Shown here piece by piece: positions 1-8,366 of a DNA stretch of 64,000 nucleotides. The stretch is taken from NCBI GenBank assembly GCA_944392695.1, contig CALXXN010000002.1, forward strand, positions 62,001-126,000, in the 5' to 3' direction. The position numbers were made by a program, and so were the translations under genes. Numbering within the stretch: the stretch's first letter is position 1; the number at the start of each line of letters is the position of its first letter. The notes below the pieces were generated by a model. The model made no database searches. It was not told the DNA's origin and was given only the letters and a program-made list of their open reading frames with translations. Source of the DNA: an uncultured Spirochaetales bacterium. GTDB taxonomy: Bacteria; Spirochaetota; Spirochaetia; Sphaerochaetales; Sphaerochaetaceae.

Positions 1-727
1 ACTGGCGGAGGAGATGGAGAAGCAGGCCAGGTCATTTGGTGTCCGGATCGAGTACCTCCAGGCCCTCTCGTTCAGCAAGGGAGGAGAAGGACGCTTCACC
101 GCCAACACACCAGATGGGCCCATAAAGGCAAAGGCCATCATCCTCGCCATGGGTGCGGGGCACAGGCATCTCGATGTCCCGGGGGAGGCTGAGTACGAAG
201 GCCATGGCGTCAGCTACTGTGCGACCTGCGACGGTCCCTTCTTCCGTGGCAAGGACATCGTCGTTGTCGGAGGTGGTGACACAGCATTGACTGATGCGGC
301 ATACCTGGCCAAGATCTGCCGCAAGGTGCGCCTTGTCCACCGCAGGGTGGCCTTCAGGGCGCAGAAGGCCCTCCAGGACCGCATCGCCTCGATGGACAAC
401 ATCGAAGTGGTCACCCCGCATACCATCCAGGAGATCCAGGGTGATGGGAATATCGTGAAGGCTGTCAAGCTTGATGATGGCAGCGTCCTTGAGACAGATG
501 CCGTCTTCATCTTCACAGGCATCACACCGTCAAGTCAGGCCGCAGAAGGCTTCGTGGCCCTCGACAAGACAGGTTTCATCATCACCGACCACCACATGGC
601 GACAGACGTCCCCGGAGTGTGGGCCTGCGGTGATATCAGGACGACACCCTTCCGCCAGGTCGTGACCGCGGCAGGAGACGGTGCGATCGCCGCCCATATG
701 GCTGACGAATACATCTCTTCGCTTTGA
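1..727 (+). CDS. trxB: Thioredoxin reductase, 5' end outside window
   Basis: NADPH- and FAD-dependent flavoenzyme that reduces thioredoxin in the cytoplasm. The reading frame is open from base 2 with no start inside the window, so an N-terminal stretch of about 70 residues (the first FAD GxGxxG motif) is missing. Visible are the redox-active CATC in YCATCDGPFF, the NADPH-binding VVVGGGDTALTDA with the HRR that follows it, and the C-terminal FAD motif ending in GDIRTTPFRQ and the AAGDG region. About 241 residues are present of a usual 310. It is followed by a strong terminator, so glgA is a separate transcription unit. The family call is firm; a ferredoxin-NADP reductase-like homologue is excluded by the CxxC. 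Confidence 0.95.
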   Translation, partial: LAEEMEKQARSFGVRIEYLQALSFSKGGEGRFTANTPDGPIKAKAIILAMGAGHRHLDVPGEAEYEGHGVSYCATCDGPFFRGKDIVVVGGGDTALTDAAYLAKICRKVRLVHRRVAFRAQKALQDRIASMDNIEVVTPHTIQEIQGDGNIVKAVKLDDGSVLETDAVFIFTGITPSSQAAEGFVALDKTGFIITDHHMATDVPGVWACGDIRTTPFRQVVTAAGDGAIAAHMADEYISSL

Positions 728-772
728 GAGGCAGGGACAGGCTACACACAAGGCACACAAAACCGTTGAAAT

Positions 773-794
773 AAGGCCCTCCGGGGCCTTTTTT
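773..794 (+). terminator. Rho-independent terminator of trxB
   Basis: A 7-bp stem AAGGCCC/GGGCCTT with a TCCG loop is followed directly by a T run. It lies 46 bases after the trxB stop and just before the glgA promoter. Confidence 0.88.
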
Positions 795-796
795 CC

Positions 797-825
797 TTGA
801 CTTGGCAACGCCCATGAGTTGTAAT
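797..825 (+). promoter_or_regulatory. Sigma-70-type promoter of glgA
   Basis: TTGACT, a 17-base spacer and TGTAAT. The -10 box ends 7 bases before the glgA ATG at 833, so transcription would start at or within a base or two of the start codon. No Shine-Dalgarno is present. This suggests a leaderless glgAC message. Confidence 0.6.
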
Positions 826-832
826 TAGCCAT

Positions 833-2275
833 ATGAACATCTTGATGCTGTCTTCTGAATCCGTCCCCTTCTCAAAGTCAGGGGGACTTGCGGATGTCGT
901 AGGTGCGCTCTCGTCCGCATTGGCTTTGTCTGGCAACGAAGTCAGCATTTTCATGCCACTATATGGCTCGATAGACAGTTCCCTGTTCAAGGAAACCGCA
1001 TCCTTTGAAGTCCCCTTGCTCGCAGGTACCCAGACCGTGCATATAATGGAGGCCTGGGTGGGCAGGGTCCGCTACCTGGCCCTCGCCCACCCCTTCTTCA
1101 CGGAACGCAAGGGGATTTACGGGGACACCTCCTTCACGCCCTACCATGACAACTGTGTCCGCTACCTGCTCATGTGCAAAGCCGCAGTCAAATGGGCGGC
1201 CAGGGAGGATGTCGACATACTCCACTGCCATGATTGGACGGCCGGTCCTGCGACCTGGCTTGCAAAGCAGCGTGGCCTGCATCTGAAAAGCGTGTTCACC
1301 ATCCACAACCTCGCCTACATGGGCGAGTTTGCACGTTATGATGTGCTGCAGGCAGCCATCCCGGTGGAAGCCGACATGCTCATGGGTGACGGGCTCTCCA
1401 GGCGCTTCAACATGCTCAAGTGCGGCCTCCTGTATGCAGACTGGATAACCACGGTAAGCCCGACCTATGCACAGGAGATCCAGGGCGCAGCCCAGGGCTG
1501 TGGCATGGACTGGTTGCTCAGGCAGCGCTCGGACAGGCTGTCAGGGGTGATCAACGGAATCGACATGGATGAATGGGACCCATCAAAGGATGCCTTCTTC
1601 AATGAACATTTCTCGGCTGTGGACCTCTCTGGCAAGGCTGCGCTGAAAGCCCGGGTGCAGGAACTTTTCAAACTGCCTGTCGAAGCGGACACAGCGCTTG
1701 TCGCGATGATCAGCCGCCTGGCGGAGCAGAAGGGTTTCGACACCCTGCTTGCAGGTCGTTTCAGCACACTCGAGGCCCTGCTCACGCGCAACAAGTGCCA
1801 GTTCATCATACTGGGTACGGGAGACAAGCGTTACGAAGACAAGCTCAAGGAAATCGCATCAAGGCATGACAACATCAGTGTCAACATCGTCTTCTCCCAG
1901 GAACTCTCCCACCTTGTCGAAGGCGCTGCGGATTTCTTCCTGATGCCAAGCCACTACGAGCCCTGTGGACTCAACCAGATGTACTCACTGCGGTACGGCA
2001 CCTTGCCGATCGCACACCGCACAGGAGGACTGGCTGACACGATCCGCGACATCAGGAGCGAAGGCGCCAGGGGTGACGGCTTCCTCTTCGAGAACGTATA
2101 CAGTGATGAGATCCAGGACTGCTTCCGCCAAGCCATGGACACCTACCAGGACAAGGAAGCCTTGCACCAGGCCCGTGTCAACGGCATGGCTGAGGACTTC
2201 TCCTGGGCAAGATCAGCAAGCCAATACGAGGATATATACAGAAAAGCAAAAGCATTAGGAGGAAACAAATCATGA
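833..2275 (+). CDS. glgA: Glycogen synthase (ADP-glucose)
   Basis: GT5 glycosyltransferase that adds glucose from ADP-glucose to the growing alpha-1,4-glucan. The protein has 480 residues, the normal length for the family. It begins with the GT5 signature MNILMLSSESVPFSKSGG; KSGGLADV at residues 15-22 is the KxGGL ADP-glucose-binding motif. The C-terminal GT-B half holds SRLAEQKGFD and the E-x7-E region around 371-388 (EPCGLNQMYSLRYGT). The start codon has no Shine-Dalgarno but lies just downstream of a -10 box. The stop overlaps the glgC start by 4 bases (ATGA), so the two glycogen-synthesis genes are coupled. No branching enzyme or phosphorylase gene is in the window. Confidence 0.96.
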   Translation: MNILMLSSESVPFSKSGGLADVVGALSSALALSGNEVSIFMPLYGSIDSSLFKETASFEVPLLAGTQTVHIMEAWVGRVRYLALAHPFFTERKGIYGDTSFTPYHDNCVRYLLMCKAAVKWAAREDVDILHCHDWTAGPATWLAKQRGLHLKSVFTIHNLAYMGEFARYDVLQAAIPVEADMLMGDGLSRRFNMLKCGLLYADWITTVSPTYAQEIQGAAQGCGMDWLLRQRSDRLSGVINGIDMDEWDPSKDAFFNEHFSAVDLSGKAALKARVQELFKLPVEADTALVAMISRLAEQKGFDTLLAGRFSTLEALLTRNKCQFIILGTGDKRYEDKLKEIASRHDNISVNIVFSQELSHLVEGAADFFLMPSHYEPCGLNQMYSLRYGTLPIAHRTGGLADTIRDIRSEGARGDGFLFENVYSDEIQDCFRQAMDTYQDKEALHQARVNGMAEDFSWARSASQYEDIYRKAKALGGNKS

Positions 2276-3570
2276 TCCAGAAAGGGAAGAAAGTGATCGC
2301 CATCGTCCTTGGTGGAGGACGTGGCACCAGACTCTACCCGCTGACAATGGACCGCTCGAAACCAGCCGTCCCCTTCGCAGGAAAATACCGTCTGGTCGAC
2401 ATCCCCATCTCGAACTGCCTCAACAGCAACGTCAACAAGATCTACGTCCTGACGCAGTTCAATACGGCCTCACTGCACAACCACATCGTCAACACCTACC
2501 AGTTCGACCAGTTCTCCGGCGGCTTTGTCGAAATCCTGGCTGCCGAGCAGACCTACACATCGGAAAGCTGGTACCAGGGGACTGCGGACGCTGTAAGGAA
2601 GAACATCAAGCACTTCTCAGACCAGAACGCCGACTACATCATCATCCTCTCAGGTGACCAGCTTTACAGCATGGACTTTGGTGAGATGCTCGACCGCCAC
2701 ATCGCAGCCAACGCCGACCTGACCATCGCCGCCAAGCCAATCAGCCGCCAGCAGGCCACAGGCCTCGGCATCATCGGCGCCGATGAGAACGGCATGATCA
2801 CCAGCTTCTACGAGAAGCCGGCTCCTGACATGGACATCAGCGACTACCGCATCCCCGCCAAGCTGATGAAAGACCAGCTGAACAAGGATGTCGATGCATC
2901 CAACGAGTACCTGGCTTCGATGGGCATCTATATCTTCAACGCCAAGGCCCTCGAGGAGGTCCTGAACAACGACAAGACAGATTTCGGCAAGGAGATCATC
3001 CCCGAGACAATCAAGACACGTCCTGTCGCAACCTACCTCTTCGATGACTTCTGGGAGGACATCGGTACGATCAAGGCCTTCTACGAGACCAACCTCAACC
3101 TCGCCTCGATCAACCCGAGCTTCAACTTCTACAACGAGGAGATGCCAATCTACACCCACCGCCGCCACCTGCCTGCGACGAAGATGAACTTCTGCAACAT
3201 CTCCTACTCCCTGGCCAGCGAGGGCTCGATCATCACGAACGCCTACATCGTCAACTCGATCGTCGGTGTCCGCACGATCATCGAATCAGGTGCGTCGCTT
3301 GATGGTGTCTACTGCATGGGTGCAAGCCACTACGAGACTGATGAGGAGAAGGCTGAGAACGCAAGGCGTGGCATCCCGAACATCGGTATCGGCAAGGGCA
3401 CGATCATCCGCAAGGCTATCATCGACCAGAATGTCAGGATTGGTGATGGCTGCCGCATCGGCATCGACGACATCCCACGCCCCGAAGGCGACTACGAGAT
3501 GTACTCGATCCACGATGGCATCATCGTCATCAACAAGAACGCTGTCATCAAGAACGGCACAGTGCTCTGA
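2272..3570 (+). CDS. glgC: Glucose-1-phosphate adenylyltransferase
   Basis: Makes ADP-glucose from ATP and glucose-1-phosphate, the committed and usually allosterically regulated step of bacterial glycogen synthesis. The 432 residues match the family. The N-terminal nucleotidyltransferase domain starts with VLGGGRGTRLYPLT and continues with KPAVPFAGKYRLVDIPISN; the WYQGTADAVRKN and DHLY-like SGDQLYSMDF elements follow. The C-terminal part is a left-handed beta-helix with hexapeptide repeats (IIRKAIIDQNVRIGDG). A strong AGGAGG lies 7 bases before the ATG, inside the end of glgA. A hairpin terminator follows the gene. Confidence 0.97.
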   Translation: MIQKGKKVIAIVLGGGRGTRLYPLTMDRSKPAVPFAGKYRLVDIPISNCLNSNVNKIYVLTQFNTASLHNHIVNTYQFDQFSGGFVEILAAEQTYTSESWYQGTADAVRKNIKHFSDQNADYIIILSGDQLYSMDFGEMLDRHIAANADLTIAAKPISRQQATGLGIIGADENGMITSFYEKPAPDMDISDYRIPAKLMKDQLNKDVDASNEYLASMGIYIFNAKALEEVLNNDKTDFGKEIIPETIKTRPVATYLFDDFWEDIGTIKAFYETNLNLASINPSFNFYNEEMPIYTHRRHLPATKMNFCNISYSLASEGSIITNAYIVNSIVGVRTIIESGASLDGVYCMGASHYETDEEKAENARRGIPNIGIGKGTIIRKAIIDQNVRIGDGCRIGIDDIPRPEGDYEMYSIHDGIIVINKNAVIKNGTVL

Positions 3571-3589
3571 GGAAAGACACATCTGAAGC

Positions 3590-3620
3590 AAGGCCCATGG
3601 TTCATCGCCATGGGCCTTCC
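3590..3620 (+). terminator. Hairpin terminator of glgAC
   Basis: A perfect 11-bp stem AAGGCCCATGG/CCATGGGCCTT with a 7-base loop. The T tract after it is weak (TTCCC). Nearly the same stem recurs at 6642-6670. Confidence 0.75.
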
Positions 3621-3641
3621 CATCCTCCCGGATATTTTTAC

Positions 3642-3671
3642 TTGTAAAGAACAAGTTGACATGCCTATAAT
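3642..3671 (+). promoter_or_regulatory. Promoter of the secreted ankyrin operon
   Basis: TTGTAA, an 18-base spacer and a perfect TATAAT at 3666-3671. The -10 box ends 5 bases before the ATG at 3677 and there is no Shine-Dalgarno, so the message would be leaderless or nearly so. Confidence 0.6.
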
Positions 3672-3676
3672 TCCAC

Positions 3677-5080
3677 ATGAAGAAGCTTGTCCTTGTCCCA
3701 CTCTTCCTCTTGACCCAATTTCTCCTGCTTGCCATGACGCCTGCGGAGTTCGCACTCACATGCTCAGCAAAAGAGATGCAAGAAGCCATCGCTGAAGGGC
3801 TTGATCCAAACATCAACCTTGACTACTCATCCATCAATACAGGCCTCAATGGCAGGGCCTTCAGCATCAACGGCATCCCGATAAGCGTCTACGCATCTGG
3901 TAATCCAGACACAGGGGTACTTGAGACCTTGATTGCCAATGGGGCTGATGTCAGCGAAAAGTCCGAAGTCCTCAAGAAGGCCTTGATGCTTGATTATGCG
4001 ACGCTTGACAGTGTGAAGATTCTGCTGCCCTATTGCAATCCCACACAGGTATTGCCAGATGCGGCCAGCTATTCGACCAATACAGCTGTTGTTGAATACA
4101 TCGCCTCCCAGGTCGGTTCCCTCAACTACAGACGTGGTGGTGGTTCATACTATCTTGCGAAGGCTGTCCAGAATGGAAGTGTCGACAATGCGAAGCTCTT
4201 GATCCGGATGGGAGCGGATATCCATGAGACGACATTGTCCGATGGGTCAGACCCCACGAGGAACCTTCTGATGCTTGCTGCAGAGAGTGGCTCTGTCGAG
4301 ATGTGTGAGTACATCCTCTCCCTTGGCTATGATGTAAATGAAGTGATGGAGCGTAGAACCGCATTGTTCCATGCGAGCAATGACGGAACAGCTCAGTTCC
4401 TCATTGATGCGGGAGCAACAGAACTCTCCACCAGCAGCCAATGGGTAATCACAGAAGCACTCCAGAAGAGCAGACTGGAGCTGGCTGCGTTTTATGTGAA
4501 TACCATAGCTGAGGACGACGAGATACCCAGCTATGTCTACAACTATATCGACCGCTACTATCTGAACAGGTCACAAGCCTATCACAACTATGTGCTCCGC
4601 TTTGCCTCCGGACTCGAAGAGTCAAAGCAAGAGACCTTTAAGAAGCACATCGCGTACAGACTTGTTGATTCAGAGACAGACCTTGGAAGATATGATGCAG
4701 TGAAAGAATATATTACACTCCTCATCGCGCTCGATTATGACTTTGGCACTGAACTCGATGAAGAAGGGAACACTCTTCTCCACTTCGCTGCCATTGCCGA
4801 TGATGAACTCTTCGACTACATCCCCTACTTGCTTGAAGCTGGAGCAGATCCAGATACCCCGGATAACAAAGGAATCACTCCGTTCATCTGGTTACTAAAA
4901 CGTGTTGGCGAAAATGAGGATTCAGACGATGACGAGATATCCATCCTCCTTGAGATGATTGAGCATGGCTGTGACTTGGATGCTGCTGTTACATATCTCG
5001 TAGAAGAAGAGCTTGGAATGGTTAGCCTCGACGTTGAGGCCTTCACCCAAAACATTGCCAAGTTAAGGAGTCAGCTATGA
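3677..5080 (+). CDS. Secreted ankyrin-repeat protein
   Basis: A 467-residue protein with an N-terminal signal peptide (residues 1-25: MKKLVLVP then a Leu/Phe-rich core) and no lipobox cysteine, so it is probably periplasmic or secreted. Ankyrin-like repeats occur in two blocks: roughly 70-235 (NAKLLIRMGADIHE; a unit ending ILSLGYDVNEV) and 360-410 (NTLLHFAAIADDELF, EAGADPDTPDNKGITP). The middle part, about 250-350, is less regular and probably helical. The target is unknown. It heads a three-gene run with the two secreted proteins that follow; the stop overlaps the next start (ATGA). Base composition is slightly more A/T-rich than glgC. Confidence 0.75.
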   Translation: MKKLVLVPLFLLTQFLLLAMTPAEFALTCSAKEMQEAIAEGLDPNINLDYSSINTGLNGRAFSINGIPISVYASGNPDTGVLETLIANGADVSEKSEVLKKALMLDYATLDSVKILLPYCNPTQVLPDAASYSTNTAVVEYIASQVGSLNYRRGGGSYYLAKAVQNGSVDNAKLLIRMGADIHETTLSDGSDPTRNLLMLAAESGSVEMCEYILSLGYDVNEVMERRTALFHASNDGTAQFLIDAGATELSTSSQWVITEALQKSRLELAAFYVNTIAEDDEIPSYVYNYIDRYYLNRSQAYHNYVLRFASGLEESKQETFKKHIAYRLVDSETDLGRYDAVKEYITLLIALDYDFGTELDEEGNTLLHFAAIADDELFDYIPYLLEAGADPDTPDNKGITPFIWLLKRVGENEDSDDDEISILLEMIEHGCDLDAAVTYLVEEELGMVSLDVEAFTQNIAKLRSQL

Positions 5081-5832
5081 AGAGATCAACCTTGACCTTG
5101 ATACTCACGCTTGTCCTCTTAACAACATTGAATGCGGGATTCACCCAGGAATTCACACAGAGCTACGTCATCGACATCCTCGACGTCAATGTCGAAGCAT
5201 CCGTCATCATGGACGATGTCACAGCGACCGCTGAAACAGAAGTCACACTCTCGGGTTCCACTGTCGACTTGCTACCTGATGACATTCATGTCTCCATATA
5301 TTTCCTCGATGAGGATGGCTTTCCATGTGTAATCTATTCACTCGGTGAACAGGAACTGCTCCGCACATCAGGAAGCATGACATTCAGCGAGGATATCCCC
5401 TTCTACCATTTATTCCTCTCATGGGATAGGACCCAGACATCCCCCTATTCTTTCTCATCTATCAGCATCTCCATCCCAGCCTTGCTCCGTATGGAGGAGA
5501 TGGCAGACGCTGATGGCAAACTTGATGCGCACGAAAAGCTCAACGTTGTTCCACCCTTCCTTTATGGATGCTGGAACCTGGATGGGGCTCAAGTCTTCTT
5601 CATGGATGACAGGATGCGCATTGGCCGTAGCGAAGCATTGTTACAGGGGAGGGGCAACGACAGCCTGTCCATCCAAGGCTTCTACGCAGAGAAGGATCTG
5701 TTCATAGCAGGAATAAGGTACAACAGGCAGAACATGCTTGCCGCTTTTGTGAGTACCAATGATGCTGACCGGGTGGATGTGTATCTCGATGGTAAGTACC
5801 TGACAACAATGAGGAGGAGCAGTAATGTATAA
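5077..5832 (+). CDS. Secreted protein, paralogue of the next gene
   Basis: A 251-residue protein with a signal peptide (MKRSTLTLILTLVLL, ending near NAGFTQ). I do not recognise a family. It shares an order of motifs with the next gene: an acidic phrase about a residue change (FLDEDGFPCVIYS here, KFMDAEGNCLHYS there), then PPFLYGCWNLDG versus PEALHGLWFSED, then MRIGRSEALL versus IVIGDSSFLS. The second half, from the YGCW position on, resembles the small beta-rich domains that follow a G-x-W motif in secreted proteins, but this is only an impression. It overlaps its neighbours on both sides by 4 and 8 bases, so the three proteins are probably made together. Confidence 0.65.
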   Translation: MKRSTLTLILTLVLLTTLNAGFTQEFTQSYVIDILDVNVEASVIMDDVTATAETEVTLSGSTVDLLPDDIHVSIYFLDEDGFPCVIYSLGEQELLRTSGSMTFSEDIPFYHLFLSWDRTQTSPYSFSSISISIPALLRMEEMADADGKLDAHEKLNVVPPFLYGCWNLDGAQVFFMDDRMRIGRSEALLQGRGNDSLSIQGFYAEKDLFIAGIRYNRQNMLAAFVSTNDADRVDVYLDGKYLTTMRRSSNV

Positions 5833-6622
5833 TAGGATGAAGAAACTCATATGCCTTTTCGCAATGACACTTGCCCTCCTCCCCCTTGGTGCTTCACAAG
5901 CCAAGTACTTCGAATGCGACACCCAATCTATGGAATTAGGCTACAAACTCCATGCATCATTAAAGCTTGATGGCTACGCAGCCTTCATTATTATTGATTG
6001 CGAGTGGAGCGACCCGACGTACAGGAACCAACCCGTTGATGATACCATCAACGGCTGGTCATCAGAGCAAGTGCTGTTGTTCAAATTCATGGATGCGGAA
6101 GGCAACTGCTTGCATTATTCAACACAACCTCTCACCTTTGACTTGTTTATTGATGAGAATGGAGACGTCCGTAGACGCCGTCTGACATATGATGATTCAT
6201 TTCTTCCTGCAGTGGCCGATAAGATTGACCATGTTGAAATGCTTGTGCTGACCAGACCTGCTGGTTACGTAGCAATTGTTCCTGAGGTGACCATCCCTGA
6301 GGCCCTGCATGGCTTGTGGTTTTCTGAAGATATGGGCTACATCTGGATCACAGAGCATGACATCGTGATTGGAGACTCGTCTTTCCTTTCCCAGCTGCTA
6401 ACTCCAGACTATCACCACATCAGTTATCGTTACACCAACGTTTTCCCAACCTTGGATTTTTCGTCGACTGATAACACATTCACTATTGAAGTTGACATGT
6501 TGAGGCTCAGTCCATACTGCGTGTATTCATTCAGTGTCGAAGACCATGCTGACAATATGACTGTGACAGTGACGGATGACAGAGGTCGTGTCCGTTCACA
6601 GGAAGCGCCTAGGGTTTTGTAG
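5825..6622 (+). CDS. Secreted protein, paralogue of the previous gene
   Basis: A 265-residue protein with a signal peptide (MKKLICLFAMTLALLPLG, cleavage probably after GASQA). The start at 5825 has AGGAGG with a 7-base spacer; an ATG 12 bases later is a possible alternative. The sequence is beta-rich and acidic and carries the same GxW region (ALHGLWFSEDMGYIWITEH) as the gene before it. No known family or catalytic motif is recognised. The 8-base overlap and the common secretion signal point to a joint function with the ankyrin protein, which is inference from gene order. A two-way terminator follows. Confidence 0.65.
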   Translation: MYNRMKKLICLFAMTLALLPLGASQAKYFECDTQSMELGYKLHASLKLDGYAAFIIIDCEWSDPTYRNQPVDDTINGWSSEQVLLFKFMDAEGNCLHYSTQPLTFDLFIDENGDVRRRRLTYDDSFLPAVADKIDHVEMLVLTRPAGYVAIVPEVTIPEALHGLWFSEDMGYIWITEHDIVIGDSSFLSQLLTPDYHHISYRYTNVFPTLDFSSTDNTFTIEVDMLRLSPYCVYSFSVEDHADNMTVTVTDDRGRVRSQEAPRVL

Positions 6623-6641
6623 CAATCCATTGTGGCAAAAG

Positions 6642-6676
6642 AAGGCCCATGGTTCCACGCCGTGGGCCTTCACTTT
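6642..6676. terminator. Two-way terminator between secreted operon and ilvE
   Basis: An 11-bp stem AAGGCCCATGG/CCGTGGGCCTT (one G-T pair) with an A-rich flank on the left and CACTTTTATT on the right, so it can end transcription from both convergent genes. Confidence 0.8.
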
Positions 6677-6692
6677 TATTAGTGAGGACAAA

Positions 6693-7721
6693 TCAGACGA
6701 TCTTGTGGATCCAGCCCTCAGGGCCTTCGACCTCACCCATCTGTATGCCTGTCAGCGTCTCGCGGAGCTTCTTCATCACAGGCCCGATCTCATCCATTCC
6801 ACTTGGAATCCGGATATCACCATCCTTGGTGTGGACAAGGCCCACAGGGCTGATGACCGCAGCCGTGCCACAGAGTCCGACCTCGGAGAAGGAGGACAGC
6901 TCATCAAAGCGTACAGGACGCTCCTCGACCTCGAGTCCAAGGATGTCCTTGGCGACGACCATCAGGCTGCGCCTTGTGATCGAAGGCAGGATGGAAGCCG
7001 ACTTTGGTGTGACGACCTTCTTGCCATCTGCTGTGACGAAGAGGAAGTTGGCACCCCCGGTCTCCTCGATATACGTGCGTGTGGCGGCGTCGAGGTACAT
7101 GTTCTCATTGTATCCCTGCTTGTGGGCCCACTCTCCAGCGTAGAGGCTCATGGCGTAGTTCAGTCCGGCCTTGATGGCACCAGTGCCATGTGGGGCCGCC
7201 CTGTCGTAGTCGGAAAGCATGATCCTGATCGGCTTCACCCCACCCTTGAAGTAAGGACCGACAGGTGTGCAGAACATCCTGAACTCGTATTCAGGAGCAG
7301 GCGCGACACCAATGACAGGGCCAGAGCCATAGATGAAGGGGCGGATGTAGAGCGTCGCGCCACTTCCAAAGGGAGGTACGTAACCAAGGTTCGCCTTGAC
7401 CAGCTCATCAAGGGCGGTGATGAAGTCCTCTGTGGAGATTGATGGCATGACAAGGCGCTCGCAGGTCGACTGCAACCTCTCGGCATTCAGGTCGGGACGG
7501 AAGGCGACTATGGAACCATCCTTGGTCTCATAGACCTTGAGTCCTTCAAAACCAGTCTGTGCGTACTGGAGCACTCCGGCACATTCGCTGATGGTGACAG
7601 TGGCCTTGTCTGTGAGGCCACCCTCCTGCCAGGCACCATCTTTCCAGATACGGCTGTAGCGGTAATCCGTCGGCATGTAACCAAAGCCAAGGGACGACCA
7701 ATCGATGTTCTTCTTGCTCAT
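6693..7721 (-). CDS. ilvE: Branched-chain amino acid aminotransferase
   Basis: PLP-dependent class IV aminotransferase that moves the amino group between glutamate and the 2-oxo acids of Leu, Ile and Val. With the start at 7721 the protein has 342 residues, typical of the eukaryote-like BCAT group (EC 2.6.1.42). The ATG at 7721 is preceded by AAGGAGG with a 9-base spacer; the longer frame from 7766 lacks this support. Recognisable are FGYMPTDYRY near the N-terminus, QTGFEGLKVYE, the PLP lysine in GTGAIKAGLNYA (about residue 184), and EETGGANFLFV followed by SILPSITRRSL. It stands alone with its own promoter and a shared terminator. Confidence 0.95.
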   Translation of the reverse strand: MSKKNIDWSSLGFGYMPTDYRYSRIWKDGAWQEGGLTDKATVTISECAGVLQYAQTGFEGLKVYETKDGSIVAFRPDLNAERLQSTCERLVMPSISTEDFITALDELVKANLGYVPPFGSGATLYIRPFIYGSGPVIGVAPAPEYEFRMFCTPVGPYFKGGVKPIRIMLSDYDRAAPHGTGAIKAGLNYAMSLYAGEWAHKQGYNENMYLDAATRTYIEETGGANFLFVTADGKKVVTPKSASILPSITRRSLMVVAKDILGLEVEERPVRFDELSSFSEVGLCGTAAVISPVGLVHTKDGDIRIPSGMDEIGPVMKKLRETLTGIQMGEVEGPEGWIHKIV

Positions 7722-7767
7722 TCCCCGTTTCCTCCTTGTAGGGCATTCCTGCCCGGTTTTGCTCATG

Positions 7768-7797
7768 TTAATACCAGAGGAGGAAAAATGTGAACAA
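7768..7797 (-). promoter_or_regulatory. Probable ilvE promoter and short leader
   Basis: On the minus strand TTGTTC, an 18-base spacer and TATTAA. The leader to the ATG is about 40 bases and contains a small GGGCA/TGCCC hairpin (7741-7754) before the Shine-Dalgarno. The rest of the space up to 7954 shows nothing I can support. Confidence 0.4.
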
Positions 7798-7954
7798 GTT
7801 GGAAAGGTCTGGAAGTGTGGATTTCATGTCATGAATGTAGTTGATCACCGACATGCATGACCTGTGTCAGCCCAGTGGTGTGGCACCAGATGACAAGCTG
7901 GATCACCTCCTGAGGGGCAATCCTATTCAATACACCAGCAGCCAGGCAGTGGCC

Positions 7955-8353
7955 TCAACAGCAAGCTCCCTCTGCCAGGGCCATGATCACACGGCGGTCA
8001 GAGTCGACGAAGTCAAGAGACGAGAGCTCATCCAGGCTGAGCCAGGCCAGGCGGCTGTGCACAGATAGCTTGAAGTCCTCACTCAAGAGGGTGACCTCAT
8101 GCACATGGAGGTGGTAGAGCGTGTCCTTGTTCGTGAAATCAAGGGAGATGAGGAAACGCCCCACCTCCACCTCGACACCGAGCTCCTCCATGAACTCACG
8201 CTTCAAGGTGTCCTCGACGCCTTCCCCCCAGCGGTTCTTGCCTCCGATGAACTCCCAACGCCCTTCATTGACACTGCCCTCTGTCGAACGCAGCCCGACC
8301 AGGAAGAGGTCTTCCTTCCTTACGATTCCTGCTGTGGTGATCCTCTCGTCCAT
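7955..8353 (-). CDS. Nudix hydrolase
   Basis: A small pyrophosphohydrolase of 132 residues. The full Nudix box is present: G-x5-E-x7-REFMEELGV, starting at GGKNRWGEG around residues 37-60. The surrounding sequence (EGRWEFIGGK, LAWLSLDEL) resembles MutT/8-oxo-dGTP-type members, so a role in cleaning the nucleotide pool is possible, but the substrate cannot be read from sequence. The start is either ATG 8353 or TTG 8359; neither has a clear Shine-Dalgarno. It is the last gene of a minus-strand run after nnr and a small membrane protein. The next gene, ilvE, lies more than 200 bases away. Confidence 0.85.
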   Translation of the reverse strand: MDERITTAGIVRKEDLFLVGLRSTEGSVNEGRWEFIGGKNRWGEGVEDTLKREFMEELGVEVEVGRFLISLDFTNKDTLYHLHVHEVTLLSEDFKLSVHSRLAWLSLDELSSLDFVDSDRRVIMALAEGACC

Positions 8354-8366
8354 ATCCAAAGGATTA

